64,000 bases of DNA from the NCBI RefSeq assembly GCF_011764545.1, contig NZ_AP022870.1, positions 5,192,001 to 5,256,000 of the forward strand, given 5' to 3'. Below, in pieces: positions 53,231 through 60,307 of this stretch; positions within the stretch are counted from its first letter, which is position 1; every line of letters begins with the position of its first letter. The notes under the pieces were generated by a model. The model made no database searches and was not told where the DNA came from. It was given only the letters and a program-made list of their open reading frames with translations. Origin of the DNA: Phytohabitans flavus. GTDB taxonomy: Bacteria > Actinomycetota > Actinomycetes > Mycobacteriales > Micromonosporaceae. A program made the position numbers and the translations under genes.

Positions 53231-54547
53231 CTAAAGGTCGCCTGGGGGATCGGCGAGGATCGGGAGGGTGCGGCTGCGGCCCGGGCGGGGGTACTGGCGG
53301 GCGGCGGTCGCCAGGCGGCTAGCGTGGTCCTGTTGCTTACGCCAATGGCCGTACAGCGAGCCGCGCTGGGATAGGCGGTCCACGGCGCTGATCGTCGCCG
53401 GGTCGACCTCGCCGGGTGGGGCGTCGCGCCAGGGGGTGCCGGGCAGGGGCATGAACGTGTGGGCGTGGATGCGGGCGCCCAGGTCGGCGAGCTCGCGGGC
53501 GAGCGACAGCGAGGCTTCCACATCGGACGGATCCTCGCCGGGCATGCCGAAGATCATGTCCACGTTGATGGTGAAGCCCTCGGCGATGCCCAGCCGCGCC
53601 GCGCGCTTGACCTCCTCGACGCCGTGGCCGCGCTTGGCCGCGTCGAGGATGCGGTCGGAGCCGGACTGGGCGCCGACGATGATGTTCGTGTTGGCGCAGT
53701 ACTTGCGGACCAGCCGCAGCGCCTCGCGGCTCACGTGCTCCGGGCGGATCTCGCTGGGGAACGAGCCGAAGAACACTCGCCCCGCCGGGCCGATCCCCTC
53801 CTTGCACGTGGCGAGCAGCTCCTCGACGGCGGCGAGGTTGGGCTCTTCGCCGTCCGTGCCGTAGGACAGCGCGGTCGGCGTGATGAACCTGACGTCGCGC
53901 AGCCCCTTCGCACGCATCTGGTCGACGTGCCACCGGACATTGTGGACGCTGCGGTGGCGGAAGCGGGCGGAGAACATGAAGGGGGTCTGGCAGAAGCGAC
54001 ACGAGTACAGGCAGCCGCGGGTGATTTCCAGTGCGTTGAAGCGCTGCCACCGCAGCGAGAAGCCGCGGAACGTGTCGAGCGGCAGCCGCGCCGGCCGCCC
54101 CGTCTTCACGACCGCGCCGGTGGCGTCGCGGTAGACCAGGCCGGGCACGCCGGTCGGGTCGCCGCCCGCGTCGACGAGCGCGAGCAGCGTGGTCTCCCCC
54201 TCGCCGACCGCGGCCACGTCCCACCCGGCGTCGAGCGTCTGCACCGGCTCGGCGGTGGCGTGTACCCCGCCGGCGACGTGCCGCACGCGCGGCGAGTCCA
54301 CTTTGGAGCGGATGGTGGCCAGCTCGGCGGCGAGCGCCTCGGCGTCCGGCGAGTAGAACGACCACAGCACAAGCACCCGCGGCGCCCGGGCCAGCGCCGC
54401 CTCGATCTCCTCGGCGGTCGCCTCGGGCGTGGTGGCGAAGCGCACGTCGTACCGCGTTGGCGTGTCGTGCTCCTCCAGCGCGCCGAGCAGCACATGCAGG
54501 CCGTACGTCACCGCCTTGCGGTAGCGCAGCACAATCACGAGATCCAC
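53231..54547 (-). CDS. B12-binding-type radical SAM protein
   Basis: 438 aa from GTG 54547. An N-terminal cobalamin-type Rossmann domain (VDLVIVLRYRKAVTYGLHVL to VAAVGEGETTLLALVDAGGD) is followed by a radical SAM domain with the cluster motif CLYSCRFCQ, then GSFPSEIRPEHVSREALRLV and GMPGEDPSDVEASL. This matches the TIGR04013-like family; substrate unknown. Starts four bases after the WYL gene stops, so they are likely one transcript. A much longer frame to 55330 is antisense or out-of-frame noise from the WYL gene. Confidence 0.88.
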   Translation of the reverse strand: MDLVIVLRYRKAVTYGLHVLLGALEEHDTPTRYDVRFATTPEATAEEIEAALARAPRVLVLWSFYSPDAEALAAELATIRSKVDSPRVRHVAGGVHATAEPVQTLDAGWDVAAVGEGETTLLALVDAGGDPTGVPGLVYRDATGAVVKTGRPARLPLDTFRGFSLRWQRFNALEITRGCLYSCRFCQTPFMFSARFRHRSVHNVRWHVDQMRAKGLRDVRFITPTALSYGTDGEEPNLAAVEELLATCKEGIGPAGRVFFGSFPSEIRPEHVSREALRLVRKYCANTNIIVGAQSGSDRILDAAKRGHGVEEVKRAARLGIAEGFTINVDMIFGMPGEDPSDVEASLSLARELADLGARIHAHTFMPLPGTPWRDAPPGEVDPATISAVDRLSQRGSLYGHWRKQQDHASRLATAARQYPRPGRSRTLPILADPPGDL

Positions 54548-54551
54548 GTGG

Positions 54552-55511
54552 CTATCCTGCCAAAGCCGCCGCGACAAGCCGCTCCCCCAGTGCGCGTACG
54601 GCTCGACGCAGCTCCGGTCCACCCACGACACGGGATATGCGGGGGACTGCGGCGAGCTGCTCCGCGTACCAGATCGGGCTGCTTGTCGTGCCGACCAGCC
54701 GGCAGGTGCCGCTGTCGACCGGCTCGACGCGGCCGAGGGCGCGCGGGAGCCAGCGGGACAGCTCGTCTGCGGGCGCCTCGACGAGCACCTCGGTCTGGTA
54801 CTCCCAGCCGACCGCCAGGTGCTCCTCCAGCGTGGCGACCGGGTCGAGGTCGGCGGGCGGGCTGAAGGTCGCGTCCAGGGCCGTGACGTCGCGAATCCGG
54901 TCGATCCGGTACGCGCGGCGGGCACTCGAGGTGTGCGACCAGCAGAGCAGGTACCAGCGGCCGTGGCGGACCACGACGCCCCAGGGGTCGACCTCGAAGA
55001 TCCGCTCCGGACCGGCCTCGGAACGGTACCCGAACCGCACCCGCCGTCCCTCCGCGCGGGCCTGCACCAGCGCGATGGTGGTCCGCGGGTCGGGACGGGC
55101 GGCGGCCCGGTCGGGGGCGGGCGCGGCGCTGCGACGGACCGCCTCGGCCTGGGCGGCCACCGGCTCCGGGAGCGCCCGCACGAGCTTGCCGAGCGCGCTG
55201 CCGACCGAGTCGGTGGGGTCGCCGGCGTCGTGGTGACCGTCCAGCACGGCCATGACAAGACCGAGTGCCTCGGTACCGCTGAACAGCAGCGGGGGCAGCC
55301 GCAGCCCTCGGCCGATCCGGTAGCCGCCACGCGGCCCGCGCTCGGACTCGATCGGGATGCCGGCCTCGCGGAGGATCTCGACGTACCGCCGGGCGGCCCG
55401 CTCCGATACGCCGAGCTTGCCGGCGATCCGCTCGGCGGTGATGCCCGGGCTGCCCTGCACCAGCTCCAGGGCGAGCAGCGCCCGAGCGGTGGGACTCGCG
55501 TCGGGTTTCAC
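54552..55511 (-). CDS. WYL-domain transcriptional regulator
   Basis: 319 aa from GTG 55511. N-terminal HTH (ALLALELVQGSPGITAERIA, GKLGVSERAARRYVEILREA, GIPIESERGPRGGYRIGRGL) and a WYL domain (VRFGYRSEAGPERIFEVDPW, GVVVRHGRWYLLCWSHTSSA, RRAYRIDRIRDV). Such regulators sense small ligands or nucleic acid. It is divergent from the GNAT gene across a palindrome (55522-55548) and is upstream of the radical SAM gene. Confidence 0.9.
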   Translation of the reverse strand: MKPDASPTARALLALELVQGSPGITAERIAGKLGVSERAARRYVEILREAGIPIESERGPRGGYRIGRGLRLPPLLFSGTEALGLVMAVLDGHHDAGDPTDSVGSALGKLVRALPEPVAAQAEAVRRSAAPAPDRAAARPDPRTTIALVQARAEGRRVRFGYRSEAGPERIFEVDPWGVVVRHGRWYLLCWSHTSSARRAYRIDRIRDVTALDATFSPPADLDPVATLEEHLAVGWEYQTEVLVEAPADELSRWLPRALGRVEPVDSGTCRLVGTTSSPIWYAEQLAAVPRISRVVGGPELRRAVRALGERLVAAALAG

Positions 55512-55521
55512 GGCGTCACCA

Positions 55522-55548
55522 CATTCCGGAAGCAAAATGACCGGAATG
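55522..55548. promoter_or_regulatory. Palindrome between WYL regulator and GNAT genes
   Basis: CATTCCGG (55522-55529) and CCGGAATG (55541-55548) with an 11-nt spacer, in the 55-bp intergenic space shared by the divergent genes. A likely autoregulatory operator for the WYL protein. Confidence 0.6.
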
Positions 55549-55566
55549 CAACCTAGCATGGCGGGC

Positions 55567-56157
55567 ATGATCCGGATCGTTCCCGCCAACGAGGCGTCGT
55601 GGGAGGACCTCACCTCAATCCTCGGCACGTCGTATGCCGGCCGGTGCCACTGCCAGTGGTTCAAGGTGCCCGGCTGGCTCTGGCGCGACTCCACCCAGGA
55701 GGAGCGGACCGCCGCCTTCCGCGCGCAGGCCGCCTGCGGCACCCCCAGCGCCGACTCCACCAGCGGCCTCGTGGCGTATGTGGACGGCGAGCCGGCCGGG
55801 TGGGTGGCGGTCGAGCCGCGCGTGGCGTACCCGAAGCTGCGCAGCCTGCGGGTGCCGTGGACCGGGCGGGCCGAGGACAAGGACGACCCGGACGTGTGGT
55901 CGGTGACGTGTTTCGCGGTCCGCCCGGGCTACCGGGGGCAGGGCCTGACCTATCCGCTGGCCCGCGCGACGGTCGACTTCGCGCGGGGGCGAGGGGCGCG
56001 GGCGCTCGAGGCGTACCCCATGATCGTCGACCCCGGCAAGGTGGTCACCTGGGGCGAGCTGTACGTGGGCGCCCGCCAGGTCTTCGAGGAAGCCGGCTTC
56101 AAGGAGGTCAGCCACCCGACGCCCCGCCGCGTCGTGATGCGCGTCGACTTCGCGTAG
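55567..56157 (+). CDS. GNAT family N-acetyltransferase
   Basis: 196 aa. An acetyl-CoA loop VRPGYRGQGLTYPLARATVD follows the strand DVWSVTCFA; N-terminal SWEDLTSILGTSYAGRCHCQWF is typical of this subfamily. Substrate unknown. Divergent from the WYL regulator gene, which may control it. Confidence 0.88.
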   Translation: MIRIVPANEASWEDLTSILGTSYAGRCHCQWFKVPGWLWRDSTQEERTAAFRAQAACGTPSADSTSGLVAYVDGEPAGWVAVEPRVAYPKLRSLRVPWTGRAEDKDDPDVWSVTCFAVRPGYRGQGLTYPLARATVDFARGRGARALEAYPMIVDPGKVVTWGELYVGARQVFEEAGFKEVSHPTPRRVVMRVDFA

Positions 56158-56193
56158 GGGGCTGCCACATTTCGACAGCCCCCGTCGGCGGCG

Positions 56194-57756
56194 CTAGCTC
56201 GCGTAGGTCTCGTACTCGGCGACCCTGGGGGTCGCGGACGAGCTGGTGATCTCAAAGGTGATCTTGCGCAGTGCGGTCCGGGCGAACGTGATCACGCCTG
56301 CCCCACTGCCCGAGGCCAGGACCGCTCCGGTGTCGGCGTTGACCACCCGCCACGATCCGATCGCGCCGGTGGCACCGGACGCCTCCCGGATGTTGATCCT
56401 GGAGACCGAGGTGGCCGAGCCCCACTTGATCGAGATGGAACCCGTCGAGCCGGCCGGCGACCAGTACGTGGTCATGCTTCCATCCAGCACGTTGCCGTAG
56501 CTCGTACCGCTGGCCTTGCTGGAGCCGTCGGCGCCGGCCCCGAGGCTGAGGTTGGTACCGCTGGGCTGGGTCGGTGCCGGGGTCGTGGGCGCCGGCGTCG
56601 TGGGGCGCGGCGTGGTCGGGCTCGGCGCGGCGGTGGTCGGCGGCGTCTGCGGCGAGCAGTTGCCGTTCGACACCTGAAGGCCCTTGTTGGCGCCGGCCGT
56701 CTGGCTCACGACGTTCGGCACGCAGCTCGCCCCGTCGAGGCTGTACGCGTACGGGATGCTGACCGTGGTGTTGGACTGCGGGTTGGGGCCGGCCGGGTTG
56801 GTGTCGCTGCCCGGGCTGGACCAGGTCACGTTGTCGAGGATGTTGCCGCTGACCTGCCAGAAGCCGGCCTCGCTCGTGTAGAAGGTGCCGAGGACGTCCT
56901 TGGAGTTGCGGAAGTAGTTGTTGTCCACCTTGGCGCGGGCACCGGCGCGGGAGTTGATGCCGGACTCGTGCAGGCTCACGTAGTGGTTGTTGTAGATGTG
57001 GGCAATGCCGCCACGCAGCAGGGGCGTGCGTGAGTCGATGTTCTCGTACAGGTTGTGGTGGAACGTGACAAACCCGTTCGAGCGGTCGCTCTCGCTCGAC
57101 CCGATGAGGCCGCCGCGGCCGGAGTTGCGCAGGATGCTGTAGGACAGCGTCACGTACTGGGTGTTGTCCTTCATGTCGAAGAGGCCGTCGAAGCCCTCCG
57201 ACTCACCGCCCGACGCCTCGAGCGTGACGTGGTCGACCCAGACGTTGCGGACGGTGCTCTCCATGCCGATGGCGTCGCCGCCGTTGGAGATGGGCGAGCC
57301 CGACTTCTTGACGTTCCGGACGGTCACGTTCTGGATGATGATGTTGCTGGCGTCCCGGATGTGGATGCCCAACTGGTCGAAGACGGCCCCGCCCCCGACC
57401 CCGACGATCGTGACGTTGCTGATCTCCTTGAGCTCGATCTTGTCGGCGGCCGTGTTGCAGCTGTCGCCCGACACCTTCGTGGTGTTGCCGTGGTTGATCG
57501 TCCCCTGGACCTCGATGACGATCGGGGTGCTGCTGCTGGCCCGGCCGCACAGGGCCGCGTGGATCGCGGTGCCGGTCGTGGCCCGCACGGTCTGCCCGCC
57601 CGCACCGCCGGTGGTCCCGCCGTTCTGCGTCGCGTAGCCGGTGACGCCACCGACAGCCGCCGACGCCTCGGGTATCGACAGGACCACCCCGGTCGCCGCC
57701 ACCAGGGCCGTCGTGCCCAGCGCCGCACAGAGCCGCAGCGCGACTGCTCGTCTCAT
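56194..57756 (-). CDS. Secreted pectate lyase (PL1) with C-terminal discoidin-like domain
   Basis: 520 aa. Signal peptide (VALRLCAALGTTALVAATGV), PL1 parallel beta-helix with IVIEVQGTINHGN, SNVTIVGVGGGAVFDQLGIH, the Ca-binding GDAIGMESTVRNVWVDHVTL, FDGLFDMKDNTQYVTLSYSI and SGRGGLIGSSESDRSNGFVT, then a Thr/Pro linker (PTTAAPSPTTPRPTTPAPTT) and an F5/8-type C (discoidin-like) C-terminal domain of about 125 residues (SLGAGADGSSKASGTSYGNV to SATPRVAEYET). Cleaves polygalacturonate by beta-elimination outside the cell. Confidence 0.93.
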   Translation of the reverse strand: MRRAVALRLCAALGTTALVAATGVVLSIPEASAAVGGVTGYATQNGGTTGGAGGQTVRATTGTAIHAALCGRASSSTPIVIEVQGTINHGNTTKVSGDSCNTAADKIELKEISNVTIVGVGGGAVFDQLGIHIRDASNIIIQNVTVRNVKKSGSPISNGGDAIGMESTVRNVWVDHVTLEASGGESEGFDGLFDMKDNTQYVTLSYSILRNSGRGGLIGSSESDRSNGFVTFHHNLYENIDSRTPLLRGGIAHIYNNHYVSLHESGINSRAGARAKVDNNYFRNSKDVLGTFYTSEAGFWQVSGNILDNVTWSSPGSDTNPAGPNPQSNTTVSIPYAYSLDGASCVPNVVSQTAGANKGLQVSNGNCSPQTPPTTAAPSPTTPRPTTPAPTTPAPTQPSGTNLSLGAGADGSSKASGTSYGNVLDGSMTTYWSPAGSTGSISIKWGSATSVSRINIREASGATGAIGSWRVVNADTGAVLASGSGAGVITFARTALRKITFEITSSSATPRVAEYETYAS

Positions 57757-57920
57757 CCTCGCCTCACTTCTCGCATCGAATGCTCGATGTCGCGACCACC
57801 GCACGGTCGTGGGGCCGTCCGGCTGCCCAGTCACCGATCGCTTCGACGAACGGCCAAGGCGCGCGACACACGAAGCGCGCCCGAGCGGCGAGGTCCGGCC
57901 CGGTCGAAGCCAAGCCCAGG

Positions 57921-57934
57921 GGAAAGCGCTTTCC
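57921..57934. promoter_or_regulatory. LacI-type palindromic operator upstream of pectate lyase
   Basis: GGAAAGCGCTTTCC, a perfect 14-bp palindrome with the central CG of LacI-family sites, 165 bp upstream of the pectate lyase start. Distinct from the CebR sequence, so a different LacI-type repressor is likely. Confidence 0.65.
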
Positions 57935-58039
57935 GAGCTGAGCATAGGACGACGCCCATCGATACGACAAGATCCCCGCCCGGATTACGGCGATATGGCG
58001 ACACCACGAGGCCATCGGCCTGACCACACAACCCCAGGA

Positions 58040-58108
58040 GTGAGCTACCGCGACGTCCGCGGTGGTCCGGACCGCTGCTCCCGCGGCCTCACCCTCCGCG
58101 ACACACAG
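58040..58108 (+). repeat. Type A dispersed repeat, copy 7 (full)
   Basis: Forward copy. Together with the inverted copy at 60182-60255 it brackets 58.1-60.2 kb. Bases 58109-58598 contain repeats (type D at 58351) and no gene. Confidence 0.85.
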
Positions 58109-58350
58109 CCAAACCCCGGCCCCGCATGGCAAGGCCGCGACGGCCCACGCCCCAGACACCGGACCAGCACCGCCGGCGGCGAGCCCGCGGCCCACCTCGG
58201 GCGCGCGATAACACAACGCTGGCGGACCTTGGCCGCTTGTCCCCTTAATCGCTTCGCGCTCCGACCCCATCGCGCCGATCGGAGAGACGGTCGCGGACGA
58301 CCGGCACAGTCCAAAGAGGGCGCAGCCTTGATCGGTAGCGCTACGGTCGT

Positions 58351-58392
58351 CCGTGGCGAGAAATTGCCCCTGGCGGGGTAACTTTTCGCCAC
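58351..58392. repeat. Type D hairpin repeat (42 nt), copy
   Basis: CGTGGCGA/TCGCCACG outer arms and CCCC-TGGC-GGGG inner stem, with the same GCCTTGATCGGTAG module 30 bp upstream as at 40690. Confidence 0.75.
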
Positions 58393-58598
58393 GGACGCGG
58401 CGCGACACGGCGCCACTAGCGTCGATCAAGGAAGTCTGGGCCCACAGGCCTTGATCGACGTCCTTGCGTGGAGGCTCGAGCGCTGGCGGCTGTCGGCCAG
58501 CTCACGATGACCGGCTGGCACGGGCCAGGGTGACGCTGTCCGGGGCTTCGCAGTCTGCGGCATCCCGCCGCTTGCGCTTCTAGGTCAGAATTTGGGCC

Positions 58599-58940
58599 AT
58601 GCTGCGTTGGGCCAACCTCGCCGACCGGGTCGCTCCCGCCGACCTGGCATTGCTCGGTCTGAGCTGCTTCAACGGATTCGACATCCCGGTCGGAAAGGCG
58701 GCCCAAAGCGCTCTTGACGGACTTGCGTCTGACGCCCTGATCGGAAAGGCGGCCCAAAGCGCTCTTGACGGGCTCCGGTTTGCCCGATTTGACCTCTCGG
58801 CGCTTCGGCTAGAGCACGCTCAAGTAGTACGTCGACACCTACGTCGCTATGATGCGGACGATCACGGCTTTCGCAGCCTTTTGCCGGCTGACATCCGATC
58901 TGGCGACGTAATCCTCTCCCCCGAAGGGGCAGGACGTTAG
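58599..58940 (+). CDS. Hypothetical protein with a 17-residue tandem duplication
   Basis: 113 aa frame. A 31-bp block (GGAAAGGCGGCCCAAAGCGC, 58690-58720) is repeated at 58741-58771 with a 51-bp period, giving two GKAAQSALDGL copies in frame. Codon bias is fairly GC-rich in the third position, so it may be real, but no domain is recognisable and there is no clear ribosome site. It precedes the 58949 gene on the same strand. Confidence 0.35.
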   Translation: MLRWANLADRVAPADLALLGLSCFNGFDIPVGKAAQSALDGLASDALIGKAAQSALDGLRFARFDLSALRLEHAQVVRRHLRRYDADDHGFRSLLPADIRSGDVILSPEGAGR

Positions 58941-58948
58941 CGGATCCA

Positions 58949-60021
58949 ATGGGACGGCGTGTGGTCGTGGCGGCGGTATTTCGGAACTTCGGCGCCGCCG
59001 GCGCGCCGTTCCACCTCGGCTGCTCCAACGGCAGTTCTGTCGCTGTCGACCCGGCGGTTCGAATCAAGGTACGTCGGCAGAAGCTTCCTCAAACCGATGA
59101 CCTTGGCGATGTAGGCACGGCACTGCAGGCCACGCTTTCGGCGTTGTGGGACGTCGACGACACCGTCGCCGTGCGGCCCACGATCGAGGCAGTGGCCCCG
59201 AGGTCAAAGCGCAGATAGATGACGAGCAGTGCTTCACCGGGGCGATAGCGGCAGGATTTGCCTGGAACCTGCTACGCCTTGGTGACTCCCCTGGCCGAAG
59301 TCAGGGGATGGCCAAGATCATGATCTCACCGCTCGGCTCGGACTTACTTTTCGATCGCATCCGGCCGGCCAGGGAACAGGATCTCAACACTCGAAGGCAG
59401 CTGGGCCAAGTCGCAATCCAGGCTGGCGTTAGCCATACTGTCAACAGCTGGCTCATGCCGATGCATCTTCTCGGGGTCGGCGCCGAGTACTTGCCGCGCG
59501 GGGTGGCGGCCAGGACGGTCACCGCCAGTGGTCAAGCCCGGTGGACGATCGCCGATCCCCACATCCAACTTTCGCTGACGCCCGCTGGCCGAATCTGGCT
59601 CCTGGCTCACGCTCGCCTGTCCGGAACGGAACTGTTGGAGGACGCCTTGCCCCCTGAGCCCTCGCCCAGTGGCCACAGCTATATCGTCAACTTCCACGAT
59701 CAGGTCACCGGGTCAGCGTTCGCGGTCGGCGACCAGGCGAAGCAGGTCGTACACATCCATAACGACGGAGCCGCCCGGGACGCGGTCAAGGCCATCCTCG
59801 ACCTGGTCCAGCAGCAGCGCGCCGGGCTCGTTCTCTCCGCTGAGGAGGCGGCCGAGTTGGATGAGTCCCTGGCCATTCTGCAGGTGTCCTTGACCGAGGA
59901 GCAACCTGCCTCAGCGTTACGGCTCGCCGCACTGACCATTTCTCGGATCGCCGGTGACCTGTTTGTCGGTGCCGCCGGCAACGCCGTGTGGGAGGGATTC
60001 AAAGCCGCGATAGGCATATAG
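58949..60021 (+). CDS. Unrecognised protein, frame broken once near 59198
   Basis: Joined over a missing C in the CCCC run at 59196-59199, two frames form one 357-aa protein (..VRPTIEAVAP then EVKAQIDDEQCFTGAIAAGF..). Three parts are visible: an N-terminal region to residue 85, a middle domain (WNLLRLGDSPGRSQGMAKIM, GVSHTVNSWLMPMHLLGVGA, LSLTPAGRIWLLAHARLSG), and a C-terminal part beginning IVNFHDQVTGSAFAVGDQAK, a motif style seen as a linker in actinobacterial effector-like proteins, then helices and LFVGAAGNAVWEGFKAAIGI. No family named. Located between inverted type A copies. Confidence 0.6.
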
Positions 60022-60181
60022 GACATCGCGGCAAGACGCTGCGACACAGCGGGTCCGCCGCGGCTAGAGGGTTTCGGTTCTTGACACCGTCATTGCCGGC
60101 CGCTGGGACGGACAGAGCAAATGCGGCCGTGCGACCAACCCCGGCCTGGTCTCGCCGCGGGCCGTGCGGGCCGGGGTCGTG

Positions 60182-60255
60182 GGTGTGAAGCGCGGAGGGT
60201 GAGGCCGCGGGAGCAGCGGTCTGGACCACTGCGGACGTCGCGGTAGCTCAAATCT
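60182..60255 (-). repeat. Type A dispersed repeat, copy 8 (full)
   Basis: Inverted full copy 50 bp downstream of the 3' end of the GH63-like gene. With the copy at 58040 it frames the 58.6-60.0 kb genes. Nothing else seen in 60022-60307. Confidence 0.85.
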
Positions 60256-60307
60256 TTGGCTTGAAATAGACCTTTCGGGTAGATCCGGGGTGGATCCGCC
60301 GCATGGG

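Noticed and set aside
114..60255. Type A repeats considered as a CRISPR array
   Set aside because: Copies are kilobases apart, in both orientations, with no regular spacers and no cas genes.
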